Below, one piece after another: positions 10,805 through 21,499 of a stretch of DNA of 64,000 nt. How positions within the stretch are numbered: position 1 is the stretch's first letter; the number at the start of each line of letters is the position of its first letter. The translations under genes and the position numbers were made by a program. The notes under the pieces are model-generated. The model saw only the letters and a list, made by a program, of their open reading frames with translations, was not told the DNA's origin and ran no database searches. The DNA comes from Theristus sp. LFF4_11 (taxonomy: Eukaryota; Nematoda; Chromadorea; Monhysterida; Xyalidae). The stretch is from assembly GCA_030248135.1 (NCBI GenBank), contig JASANC010004433.1:56191-120190 (forward strand), read 5' to 3'.

Positions 10805-13374
10805 GTTAAGTAATATTCACTTAGTAGCAGTCGTTTTTCACGTATTCAAAGACCCAGAAACCGCAATGGTGAAGGGATCAGACAACACGAATGACAACCG
10901 CCTTGTTCAATTTGACTCAATTTACAGTCACAAGTTAAGAAACTTCACAGGACAGGAACGGCAGTAATTATACAATCGATTTCACAATTTCTGTGTTTAG
11001 CCAAAAAGACAGTGCAGTTTCTTTAGCCGCAATGGGTACCAAGCCAACTACCAGCTGCATTCACAGAATCGTTCTCTCAGTCGTACTAGAAAAATATAAA
11101 CACTAAACAAGACGGAGCTGTGCATAATCCACCGTGAAGCTCAAGACCGAACGGCTGCTGCAGGATTCTGTTGTTGGTTTCGTGTGTTTGCTAGGGCATC
11201 AATTTGGATTGGCCCTTGGCGTCAGCCAGGATGTGTCAGATACGAGAGCATATTTTCTTCGACCACCTCAAAAAGGTGGCGGCTCGCTTGACGCTGGTGC
11301 GTTGCACCCAGTGCGATCCTCATTCCTTCTTGCTGCTGTTCTCAGTCGCCCATGTGGGAGGGTCGAATCTTCAGTCAGGTCTTTGTCGCAATCCGTATGC
11401 CAGAATTAAAACAGTCCTCTGTACGGTGCCCCGCAAACAATAAGACCAACCTTGTACTGGTCGCTCAGCAGTGACGGGGTTGTCAGTTCGGTTCGGTGCC
11501 TCAGTCATAACTGTACGACACAGAAACGAATCTTGCTGATAGTATGGTAATCAGTATATGAAGCCGAGATGCTGAATTATACAGTTGATGCCGTTGATTA
11601 TTCTACAACTGCACACGGTCCCTTCTTGCATTTTGATGTGATGTGCTGCGGGTTTTTGCCTAAATTAAAATTGACTGCACAAGTTGTAGACACTAGGTTG
11701 CTGCTGCTATGTCGCACGAACGAAACTAGTTTGCAAAACGGCTCGATTGAATAGTAGCATTTTAAAAAAGAACGTCTGGTATAACATATGTGCAGCTGCA
11801 TAAAGCATAACACACACGATTGAGAAAAAATCAAAACAAGGAAACAGAATTGGCTTGAGCGGACTGAAAAAATGAGGATGGTTAAGAGCTGAAAAAAGGC
11901 AAACGCTGAAACCGAGCCAGAATGTTGAAAAAATGAACAGAACACGACGCAACTGTACTACACTGAGAGAAGCCGTGCCAAAATAATGCTGTGGGACACG
12001 GATGGCTTGTTGCAGCATTGACAGATGCGACAGACGAGAGACAGAGGTCGCTGTCATACTGAATGCTCTGTCCGCAAAGAAAATTGTAATCAACTTGTCT
12101 GTATCACAAAAAGAACGAAACACTTTTTCAAGTAAAAGCAATGTAAAATTATGCTTTGGAAAGCAATATGTTAGGATGGGTGGGTGCTTGGCTTGAAGAA
12201 ATCTTATCGTATACAAGCAGTGAACATCTTTTTTATCTTTGGACTGTCGAGCCCAGTTGGCTTTGAAGCTCTGCTATTTGACCGATTTGTTCGTGCACAA
12301 GAAGGCAACTAAGACAATCATGTTTTCTGAATATAAGTATCATACATAGCCTAAAGTCTATATGAACCACTTGAGTGTGGTGCCGCGCGGCAAAGCCAGT
12401 GTCGGCTGCGGCTTTTCAAAGCCAGAATTCGACTGGCTTAAAAAACTGGGTGATGCCAGTGGCTATTTCAAGCTGACAATAACAAACAGCTCATAATCAC
12501 AGGTATACGGTTCCTTCGGTTTCTCACACTGTCTGAAAAAAGTAAAACTGCGAATCAACCAAAACATTGCAAAACGGTAAAATTGCTGGCGCTGCTGTTG
12601 CGACTGCACTGCCGGTCGAAATGTAGAGTCAGTTGACGCCAATGTCACAAAAAAGACGAACTAAACCTGCACCCACTAAACGGAACTGAACAACTCAGCC
12701 GAACGTGAAGCCACTGATAAAGACCGACTACCAACGCAAGCAACCGTGCAACTTGAACATGATTCCGTCACACAGAGCTGCACGCTTTTCAGAAAGGCGC
12801 TTCACAGAGTGGGACGCGAATGTGTGAGAGAGAGAGAAAGAGAACGCAGCGCAGTTTTATTGATCTGCACAGAGAGCAACGCACGCCGGTGCGCAAGGAA
12901 CCAAAACGAAACAGACGCACGCACGCTCTGGCCGAAAGTAAACTGAAACGCATGCCATGGCACGTCTCAGTCTGTGCACCATCTGCGTTCAAACGCTCGT
13001 CTGACGGTCGCGTTGAAATGCGCGCTCGCTATAATACAAATAAATACACATGGACGACACGCACAGATTACATGTGTGTGTGTGATTTAGATGGATTTCA
13101 GTGCACAGCAAGCTTCTTACAATTTTCGGTTTTCAACGTGAAAGCGAAATGAGCGCGAGCAGGCTTGGGGCAACGCTAAATTTATGAGCACCGCTTTTCA
13201 TAGTTCCGCTGTCGTTCACTGACACCAGCACGTACTCAATTGCTGGTTGTCACCAAGCCAAGCGCTATTTTTGCTGTGTGGTTGTTGCGCGAATTTCGAT
13301 TTGTTTCACTGCAGTTGGAATTGTTGCCAAAACGAGATTTTCGATGTTTCGATCCGATCCAACTGCTGACGACA
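10805..13374. other. Long stretch without a recognisable gene
   Basis: Two short segments look more protein-like than the rest: 11230-11440 on the plus strand (MCQIREHIFFDHLKKVAARL and onward) and 12362-12496. Neither links to a recognisable family and no chain of splice sites ties them together. A short GA-rich run lies near 12828-12845. Otherwise I see nothing definite. Confidence 0.35.
12362..12496 (+). CDS. Small open frame or isolated exon, unknown
   Basis: A 44-codon frame from ATG 12362 to TAA 12494 encodes MNHLSVVPRGKASVGCGFSK and continues with FDWLKKLGDASGYFKLTITN. Its composition is protein-like, unlike its AT-rich surroundings. It may be the last exon of a plus-strand gene whose other exons I cannot connect. 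No function can be given. Confidence 0.2.
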   Translation: MNHLSVVPRGKASVGCGFSKPEFDWLKKLGDASGYFKLTITNSS

Positions 13375-13382
13375 GCCGAGTT

Positions 13383-13830
13383 CATAGTTGTTCTAGGGGG
13401 GGGGGGGGGCGGGGGGGGGGCCGGCCAAAAAATTTCGAATCTATCTCTATCAAACAGGTTTTTTCGGTTCAGCTATTATCTATCTAAAAAAATTTCTCAG
13501 CCAGCTATCTATCTGAAAATTTTTGTCTTCGAAGACATAAAATGAGTCAATTTTTGACCAAAATTGACCATTTTTGCTCGTAATTCTTGAAAATTTCGCT
13601 AATTTTAGGTAAAATACGCGTTTATACTTGATTTTTAGTGTATTTTTAGCATTATTTTGCTGTTTTTATAGCTTTTTAGCGTTTTATCTATCTATCAAAT
13701 TTCAAAATTTTGACCGGCCCCCCAAAGTCACATGCCCCCCCCCCCCCAAAATTTTCCAGCTATCTATCTAGAAAATTTGCTCCAGCTATCTATATCGGCC
13801 CCCCAACCCCTCGGCTCTGGAACAACTATG
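13383..13830. mobile_element. 448-bp hAT-like MITE, family with CATAGTTGTTC termini
   Basis: Exact 8-bp target-site duplication GCCGAGTT (13375-13382 and 13831-13838). Left end CATAGTTGTTCTAG followed by a long G-run; the right end read inward is CATAGTTGTTCCAG. The interior carries CTATCTATC-type repeats and a conserved AT-rich core. Four other copies or relatives in the window have the same ends (19262-20958, 49456-49912, 51688-52125). Confidence 0.93.
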
Positions 13831-14390
13831 GCCGAGTTGAAACAATACACGTTCTTTTATTGCTTCCACGCAAGCAGTGGAGATGGAGAACTCATTCAAC
13901 ACAAACGTGCTGAGGTGTTTATTGCTTTGTTCTCAATGTATGGCAGCTTTCATTGGAAGAAAGTCATTGATCAGAATAGACTTTTGCATGGGGAAACAAA
14001 CAATTGAAAAATTCAAAAAGGTTTTGCATCGATATCGCAACCAACAAAAATATGGATTTGTGTTTTTTTACAACTGAACAACGGAACATGACGTATCCCT
14101 TCATTTTGTTGTTTACATTCACTTGTTTTATCTACATTTTTTGTGATTCTTCCGGTTGGACGTATTTTTTTTAATCGCACCAGAGGGACCACGCTGTTTT
14201 TGCATGACTATGACCAACACTTCTTTGTCATGGTCATGGGTAGGCGAGCTGAGCTTTGCTTGGATTTACTGGAGTTGCATGCCGATTATAACAAGCGAAC
14301 AAATCATTTTTTTTATGTGTGCAAAATGTCAAGATTTTTTTGCTGTGCTGGTGTTTTTACCTGTGCACACACCGATATTTTTTCAAACAG

Positions 14391-14555
14391 ACCGAGGAAC
14401 ATTCTCATCGAATTAAAAACCGGTTGTTCCAGCTTTTTTTGCCCCGATCATACCTCGTTGAAAACCAGGATGATCCATTACCGGTCTACGCTATGCTGAA
14501 CTCTTTTCTCACCCAGAATGAATTCATAGAAAGGCCTGGCTCGCTTTTGCGATGA
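14391..14555 (+). other. Possible terminal exon of an unrecognised gene
   Basis: A pyrimidine-rich acceptor (TTTTTTCAAACAG) precedes an open stretch of 54 codons ending in TGA. It encodes TEEHSHRIKNRLFQLFLPRS and then a segment ending ERPGSLLR. An upstream piece around 14183-14231 (LFLHDYDQHFFVMVMG, followed by GTAGGC) could be another exon of the same gene. No family is recognised and the phases between these pieces do not match simply. Confidence 0.25.
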
Positions 14556-15033
14556 TGCGGTAAATGGTAAAAACAGATCAGTTGGGGTGGGGGCGCCTGT
14601 ATCAGTATTTCAGACAAAAGAACAACTTAAAATGAAAAAATCTCACCCATTTTGCACGCAACTTCGTCGATATTTTCAATTCGTTGCTTAGCTCTGCTTC
14701 TGCACGTTTCTGATGCACGCAATTCAACTTGGCGTTGGTGAATGGTCACAGTTTGCCAATAGTAGTAAATAAAACATCAATTGCACCAACAGCCGATTTT
14801 ATGAACTTCCCTGGCAAAAAAAAACAAAATTCAGTTTGCTAACACTGACGACAGTGGTCAGTTCTATGAAAGTTAATAGTGCTTGAAAAGTGAACAGTTT
14901 TACTGAAGGGTGCTCTAAAACTTAGTCCTTGACAATGCTTCAAAAAATAATCAGGACGCGATCTTTCCAGACATACAGTTCTGTGCCGAAAATAGAAATA
15001 TCAATCTAATAAATGTGAAAACTCGGTCAAAGA
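14556..15033. other. AT-rich intergenic stretch
   Basis: No open frame, RNA gene or repeat boundary that I can support lies here before the composite element that begins at 15034. Confidence 0.4.
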
Positions 15034-16319
15034 CAGTACCGAAGACGAGGGGGGGTGGGGGGGGGGTACACCCCTCCCCCAGAGCACCCGAGACCTCCGC
15101 GTGGGGGGGGGGGGGTGGGGGGTCACGCGACACCCACCCCCCAAAACCTGACACTGGACCATCCACACCCCCCCCCCCCCTCGAAATTTGCTAGACACTA
15201 GGGTTGTTAAACAAAAATCAAAATTTTTGTTTTTAAAAAAGTGATTTAAAAAAAACAAAAATGCCGATTTTTTTTGTTAAATTCGAAAAATTTTCCTCTA
15301 ATATGCTCTGAAAACCTCAATTTTGGCACAATTTTTCGAAAGTCCAACAAAAATTTTCTTTGATATTACCTCGTAAAACCTTTAGCAGTCGATTTTGGAC
15401 CGTTTTACCGACTGATTTCAGGCTTCGCTTCAACAACATCTGCGATGAAGTTTTTGAGCGTCCCAAAGCTTGGCTTACCATTTCCGATGCAGATAAGGTG
15501 ACAATTCGCCTCGCAATCTGAACTCTGAGCGTCCGAGCTGCTCCGTTTGCAAGCGCTACGTTGTCTGGTTGCCGTTTCGTGTCCTGCCGTCGCGACACAT
15601 CATCAGAATTGATCGAATTTCAAGCCGGTATGTGTATTTTCACTTGGGCTGGGGACAATTAGTGACGTTTTGGGGGTCAAAACACTAGAAGAGGCATGGT
15701 AACGGTTTGGAAAAGGGGTAATTGAGGTCACCAAAACAAAATCTCCAAATTCCGCCATACGGGAGTCATTCCGGAGGCGCTTGCATATCATATGTGGTTC
15801 TTCGAACCCCCTAATTGATTTAGCACAACTTTGATTTTTGAATTTTTTTTAAATTTTCTTTAAAAAAAACAAAAATGACGATTTTTGTTTTTTTTAACAA
15901 CCCTACTAGACACCCCCCCTACATGGACCTAAGTAACAGTGACACCCCCAAAAATTTTCTCGGACCACCCAAAAATCATGAATTTTTGCTCAAAAATCAT
16001 GATTTTTTGTCTTTAAAGTCCATAATATAAGCTAAATATATGATAATTTGACATTCTTCATTGTAATTTCAAAGATTTTGCAGCAAAATTTAGCGTTTTT
16101 CCTTCAAAATTTAAGCGAAAAAATCTCATGGGTGGGGTGGGGGTGTGCACGTGCACCCCCCCAGAAATTTTTCTACAATAGTGCACCCCCATGGCCCACG
16201 CCTGGGGGTGTCACTGTACCATAACTGACACCCCCCCCCCCCACTGAAAAATTTTCGGCACCCCCCCCCCAACGTGACGACATCCCCCCCTCGAAAATTT
16301 GCTTTCGCCTTCGGTACTG
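15034..16319. mobile_element. hAT-like element with CAGTACCGAAG termini, containing a nested element
   Basis: Exact 8-bp target-site duplication GTCAAAGA (15026-15033 and 16320-16327). Left end CAGTACCGAAGACGA; right end read inward CAGTACCGAAGGCGA. The element's own sequence is about 580 bp once the nested insertion at 15199-15905 and its duplicated target are removed. It is rich in G/C homopolymer runs and shows no coding capacity. Confidence 0.9.
15199..15905. mobile_element. 707-bp hAT-like element with TAGGGTTGTTAAAC termini, nested
   Basis: Exact 8-bp target-site duplication CTAGACAC (15191-15198 and 15906-15913). The left end is TAGGGTTGTTAAACAAAAAT; the right end read inward is TAGGGTTGTTAAAAAAAACA. 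An internal GC-richer block (about 15365-15640) is shared by the copies at about 18257-18400 and 21010-21290 and contains open fragments such as FNNICDEVFERPKAWLTISD. This may be a decayed coding remnant, but I cannot assign it. Confidence 0.9.
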
Positions 16320-16580
16320 GTCAAAGATGAACTTTCGGTTCAAGTGTCTAACGGAAATTTGTCAAGACAAGATCAAAAATTTTAAACACCCTAGAGGAAA
16401 ACTCTTCAATTTTTAAACACTATTCAATATCACTTTTGTGGAACTGACCAGCTTAAAGCAAAAATTTTAAAATTAAATACCGTAAAACAGAAGCCGTTTT
16501 TTTGATTCGAAAATTTTTTCTCGAATATGCACATTTTTGGTACAATTTTTGGAAAGTTTAAAAAATTTCTTTGTCATTAC

Positions 16581-17150
16581 CAGGGGTCGACAACGCGCCA
16601 GTAGCGAAAGCGGGACCTCGGGTGAGGGGGGGGGGTGTTTGCCTAATTTTAGAGGGGGGGTCAGGTGCCTTCTCGGTGAGGGGGGGGGGTGCACGGGCAG
16701 CAAATTTTCCTGAGGGGGGGGTGCACTGGCAGAAAAATTTCGTGAGGGGGGGGGGTGCACGGGATCGCACGGGTAATACCAAATTTTTGCCTTAGAAAAA
16801 CACAGAAATTCTTGTAAAATACAGAATATTTTGTGCAAACAAAAAAAACAAGCTGCTTGTTTGGTCAGAAACAACAAAATCTATGCAGGGACAGACACAA
16901 ACGTCAAGAAAAATGCAAAAATTACGGTATTTTTGGAAAAAATTGAGATGAGATTGACCACCGTGAGGGGGGGGGTGCGATCCCGTGTTTTCTCGCGGAG
17001 GGGGGGTGGGGGGGGAGTCTAGTACCCGTGTCGAGGTAAAGGGGGGAGGGGGGGTACACGGGTATCTGCCCGTGCACGGGCAGGATTTTCGGCTGAGGGG
17101 GGGGGTGAACCCCCACCCCCCCCGCACTTTCGCTACTGCAACGCGCGTGT
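16581..17150. mobile_element. G-rich element with inverted ends, inserted in a TAGGGTTGTT-family fragment
   Basis: Begins CAGGGGTCGACAACGCG; the left ACGCGCCAGTAGCGAAAG is mirrored near 17125-17142, where the right end read inward gives ACGCGCGTTGCAGTAGCGAA. The body consists of at least seven runs of 7-10 G. It lies at the same internal position of the TAGGGTTGTT family as the insertion at 17404-18256. I find no clean target-site duplication, so the right boundary is approximate. Confidence 0.55.
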
Positions 17151-17198
17151 TTTACCTGAAGCGGATTTTAGAAAAGAAGGGCAGCCGGGTCGAGCCTA

Positions 17199-18400
17199 GG
17201 GTTGTTAAACAAAAATCAAATTAAATTAAAAAAATTAAAAAAAGTTAAACAAATTTTTTTTTTTAAATTATGATTAAAAAATGATTAAAAAAACAAAAAT
17301 GCCGATTTTTTTAATTCGAAAAATTTTCCTCTAATATGCTCTGAAAACCTCAATTTTGGCACAATTTTTCGAAAGTTTAACAAAAATTTTCTTTGATATT
17401 ACCCAGGGGTCCAGCCAGATGGGGGGGGGGTGGGGGGGGGGGGGGGGTACCCCCCAACCAAGTCGACACCCCCCTCCCACCCGGGCAACCCCCCCCCCCC
17501 AAATTTTGGTCAAAATACCCCCTTCCCTTCTCGAATTTGGGGGGGGCCAGACCCCCCCCCCTCCCAGATTTCGACCTTCCAAACCCCCCCTACCAAATCC
17601 TGACCGTCTGACCACCCCCCCCTTTGATTTTGACTTTCGATGGAGACATTTTCTCTTGTATATCTCTATATTTCTCTCATTTGTAGGTATCTATATTATA
17701 TGCATGTTTGTATCTCAATATATATTGTATGTTTTTTTGTATACGTACCACTTTGTTATACATTTACCACTTTGTACGTCAATGTTTTCAATACTGTACT
17801 TCAATATCAAGTCTCATCCGTGCAGCGTGTCTCGTTCGTGTAGCTTTCAGATGTCCCGACCCGAACGAAAATCAAAGCAAAATGTATGACTAGAGACTAG
17901 AGAGAGGCCTTGACTGGATGCTGTGGTTTCTAGCACTTTTATTCAACAACTTTTGGTCCGACTCCCCCCCCTTAGAATTTTCGGTCTCGCTCGGGAACCC
18001 ATCCCCCCCCCCCCAACCAAATCGACCCCTACTAGCCATTTTTTGCCCAGACAATGTCATCGTCAAGAAAAAATTTTGGTCCGACCCCCCCCCCTAGAAT
18101 TTTCGGTCTCGCTCGGACCCCCCCCCTAGAATTTTCGGTCTCGCTCGGGAGCCCCCCCCCTAACCAAGTCGACCCCCCCCACCCGGGACGACCCCCCCCC
18201 CAAATTTGGGCGGACCCCCCCCCCTCGGATTCGCCAAAAATCGGGCTCGACCCCTGATATTACCTCGTAAAACCGTCAGCAGTCCATTTTGGACCGTTTT
18301 ACTGATTTCAGGCTTCAACAACATCTGCGATGAAGTTTTTAAGCGTCCCAAAGGTTGGCTTACCATTTTCGATGCAGATAAGGTGACGATCGCCTCGCAA
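17199..18400. mobile_element. Second TAGGGTTGTTAAAC-family copy, interrupted and truncated
   Basis: The left terminus TAGGGTTGTTAAACAAAAAT at 17199 and the following AT-rich core match the copy at 15199-15905. The copy is interrupted by 17404-18256, resumes after it, and loses homology at about 18400. The right terminus is missing. Confidence 0.75.
17404..18256. mobile_element. 853-bp hAT-like element with CAGGGGTC termini
   Basis: Exact 8-bp target-site duplication ATATTACC (17396-17403 and 18257-18264). Left end CAGGGGTCCAGCC; right end read inward CAGGGGTCGAGCCCG. The body is dominated by C- and G-runs on both flanks with an AT-rich core (17640-17900), and it holds a threefold direct repeat of CTAGAATTTTCGGTCTCGCT (variant in the first) between 17970 and 18150. 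Confidence 0.9.
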
Positions 18401-18564
18401 TGGGTAAAAAAATGCACCCCTCATGGCCAAATTTTTGAGGGGGGGTCCGATAGGGGGGGGTGCCCGGTTTTGGGGGGGGGGGTGGCACGGTTCCCCCCCA
18501 CCCCCCTCACCCAACGGTCTCTGGTGCTCTGAAGGGTGCACGCCCCACCCCCGCCCACGGTACT

Positions 18565-19136
18565 CAGTACCGAAGGCGAAAGCAAATTTTCGAGGGGGGG
18601 TGTCGTCACGTGGGGGGGGGGGGGTGCCGAAAATTTTTCAGTGGGGGTGTCAGTCATAGTACAGTGACACCCCCCCAGGCGTGGGCCATGGGGGGTGCAC
18701 TATTGCAGAAAAATTTCTGGGGGGGGGGTGCACACCCCCCACCCCACCCATGAGATTTTTTCGCTTAAATTTTGAAGGAAAAACGCTAAATTTTGCTGCA
18801 AAATCTGTGAAATTACAATGAAGAATGTCAAGTTATCATATATTTAGCTTATATTATGGACTTTAAGGACAAAAAAATCATGATTTTTGAGCAAAAATTT
18901 ATGATTTTTGGGTGGTCCGAAAAAAATTTTGGGGGGTGTCACTGTTACTTAGGTCCATGTAGGGGGGGTGGGTGGGGTCTCCAGCAAATTTCGAGGGGGG
19001 GTGTAGATGGTCCAGTGTCAGGTTTTGGGTTTGGGGGTGGGTGTCGCGGGACCCCCCCTCCACCCCCCCCCCACGCGGAGGTCTCGGGTGCTCTGGGGGT
19101 GTACCCCCCCCCCCCACCCCCTCGTCTTCGGTACTG
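18565..19136. mobile_element. CAGTACCGAAG-family element, inverted relative to 15034-16319
   Basis: Starts CAGTACCGAAGGCG and ends CGTCTTCGGTACTG. Its interior is the reverse complement of the non-nested parts of the element at 15034-16319, including the AT-rich block at about 18750-18900. The flanking 8-mers do not match, and the left terminus abuts a GGTACT end, so it may be half of a rearranged composite. Confidence 0.75.
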
Positions 19137-19393
19137 ACACTGCATTCAACTAGGGTTGTTAAACAAAAATCGAAATTTAAAAAAAAGTGATTAAAAAACA
19201 AAAATGCCGATTTAAAAAAATCAAAAAAATTTCCTCTAATATGCTCTGAATACCTCAATTTCATAGTTGTTCTAGGGGGGGGGCTGGGGGGGGGGCGCCC
19301 CCTCCCCCCAAAAAAAAATTTCGAATCTATCTCTATCAAACAGGTTTTTTCGGCTCAGCTATTATCTATCCAAAAAAAATTTTCAGCCAGCTA

Positions 19394-20162
19394 CAGTCGA
19401 ACTCACTAAATTGTGGAATCAGCTGATTGGTCGACCGAGCGGAGGCTGCTCACACTCCGCACCGTTCTTTTTTCGTGGATTTGGATTTTATTGAAACGTG
19501 TTTTTATGAATTTCCAGCAACCTTTTTGTGCTAAAAATAAACTCAAAGGTTAGAGAACGCGAAATTTAGAAAATTTTATTCCACAGCTCAACTCAAATGT
19601 ATTTTTTTGTTTAATGACGACGACGGCGCCGTCGCTAAATTTTTGCGTGTGGACTGAAAAATAAAAGCCTAAAAGGAGTGCGCTGTGCATGGTTTGCTGC
19701 GTGCACCAAGTAAATGAACACAGCAGTTTACCAAAAACAACTTGAAAACGGTGAAAACGTAAAATGAAAACAAAGTCGTCGTCGTGTCGTCGTTGCATTT
19801 TTTTAATTGCGGACGCATGTCGATCGGTCAGCTAGGAATGAAACCCTCTTCAGCTGGCTACACAGCGCACTCATTTCAGGCTTTTGTCTTTCAGTTCACA
19901 CGTAAAAATTAAGCGACGACGTCGTTGTCGTCGTCGTCAGTGAAAAATGCATTTTGAGCTGTTGAATAAAAAATTGAATTTCGCAGTTCTCCAAACCTTT
20001 GAGTTTATTTTTAGCATGAAAAGGGTGCTGGAAATTCACACTCATTCAAAAGAAACACGATTCAATAGAATCCAGATCCACGAAAAAAGATGGGTGCGGA
20101 GTGTGAGCAGCCTCCCCTCGGCCGACCAATCAGCTGATTCCACATTTTATTGAGTTCGACTG
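19394..20162. mobile_element. 769-bp foldback element with TA target duplication
   Basis: Starts CAGTCGAACTCACTAAA and ends TTTATTGAGTTCGACTG, flanked by TA on both sides (19392-19393 and 20163-20164). Comparison with uninterrupted relatives, which read CTATCTATC across the site, confirms the empty site. The two arms remain similar for roughly 300 bp each, so nearly the whole element is an imperfect palindrome. GACGACGAC-type triplets lie in both arms. Confidence 0.85.
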
Positions 20163-20471
20163 TATCTATCTAAAAATTTTTGTCTTCGAAGACATAAAAT
20201 AAATCAATTTTTGACCAAAATTGACCATTTTTGCTTGTAATTCTTGAAAATTTCGCTAATTTTAGGTAAAATACGCGTTTATACTTGATTTTTAGTGTAT
20301 TTTTAGCATTATTTTGCTGTTTTTATAGCTTTTAGCGTTTAGGTATCTACCTATCTATTAAATTTCAAAATTTTGACCGGCCCCCCTTCCCCAAAGTCAC
20401 ATGCCCCCCCCCCCGCGCCCCCCCCCAAAATTTTCCAGCTATCTATCTGGAAAGTTTGCTCCAGCTATCTA

Positions 20472-20906
20472 CCGTATTACCTCTATTAAACCCCCCCCCC
20501 AAAATTAAACCCCCACCCCCTCGACAAGTTTCCAAATAATCCCCCCCCCCAAAAAATAATTCCCCATGGGGGGGTATTGAAACCTGTTTGAAACACATAC
20601 CCAGCGAATTCAGTGGCTGGTTGCAGTGAAAATGATGAAATTGTGCTACCAAAGGCCCCAAATGGATGAGTTAATGGTAATTTCATTACAAAAGGCTGTT
20701 GTAAAAGGAAATTTCTATGTAGAGTAGAAGTTTCTGCGACTTCCTTCCTGCCATGGAAGGTATTTTTGCCATTTTGCCCTCTCCTAAAAATGGTTTCCAA
20801 ATAAACCCCCCCCCCAAAAAATAACCCCCCCCCCAAAAATAAACCCCCACCCCCAGAAGTCGCTGAAGAAATAAACCCCCATGGGGATTTATTAGAGGTA
20901 ATACGG
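20472..20906. mobile_element. 435-bp MITE with CCGTATTACCTCTA termini and TA target duplication
   Basis: Flanked by TA (20470-20471 and 20907-20908). Left end CCGTATTACCTCTATTAAAC; right end read inward CCGTATTACCTCTAATAAAT. C-rich blocks lie inside each end around a unique core (20580-20800). Related copies without the insertion read straight across the site. TA duplication suggests a Tc1/mariner-type origin. Confidence 0.85.
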
Positions 20907-21499
20907 TATATCGGCCCCCCAGTGGGGGCCCCAACCCCTCGGCTCTGGAACAACTATGCTCAATTTTGGCACAAATTTTCAAAAGTTCAACAAAAGTTTT
21001 CTTTAATATTACGTCGTAAAACCGTCAGCAGTCGATTTTGGAGTTTGGACCGTTTTACCAACTGATTTTGGACTTCAACAACTTGCTGCGATGCGATGAA
21101 GTTTTTGAACGTCCCAAAGCTTGGCTTACCATTTCCGATGCAGATAAGGTGACAATTCGCCTCGCAATCTAAACTCTGAGCGTCCGAGCTGCTCCGTTTG
21201 CAAGCGCTACGTTGTCTGGTTGCTGTTTCGTATCGTGTCGTCGCGACATCATTAGAATTGATCGAATTTCAAGCCGGTATGTTAGTCTTCACTTTAGCTT
21301 GGAACAATTAGTGACGTGTCACTTGGGCGTGAAATCAAAGGGGGGGGGGAACGGTTTGGGAAGGGTTGAGGTCACCAAAACAAAATCTGCAAAGTTCAGC
21401 GGGAACGGGTGTAGAACCCTACTGGAGTTTAGTGGAGAGCTCTTGCATATCATATGGGGCTCCCGTGGGGTTTTTTTTAAGACCCGATTTTTCAGAATA

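Larger units (their letters stand above)
19262..20958. mobile_element. CATAGTTGTTC-family hAT-like element with two nested insertions
   Basis: Exact 8-bp target-site duplication CTCAATTT (19254-19261 and 20959-20966). Left end CATAGTTGTTCTAG; right end read inward CATAGTTGTTCCAGA. Its length of 1697 bp is explained by nested elements at 19394-20162 and 20472-20906; without them it is about 490 bp, like its relatives. Confidence 0.92.
19152..21475. mobile_element. Third TAGGGTTGTTAAAC-family copy, split by a nested element
   Basis: Left end TAGGGTTGTTAAACAAAAAT at about 19152. Homology to 15199-15905 runs to 19261, is interrupted by 19262-20958, and resumes at 20959 through the GC-richer block (21010-21290) up to about 21475, where it changes to the next repeat family. 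The right terminus is not preserved. Confidence 0.75.

Noticed and set aside
16473..19339. Many proline- or glycine-rich open frames
   Set aside because: Produced by C/G homopolymers inside nested MITEs.
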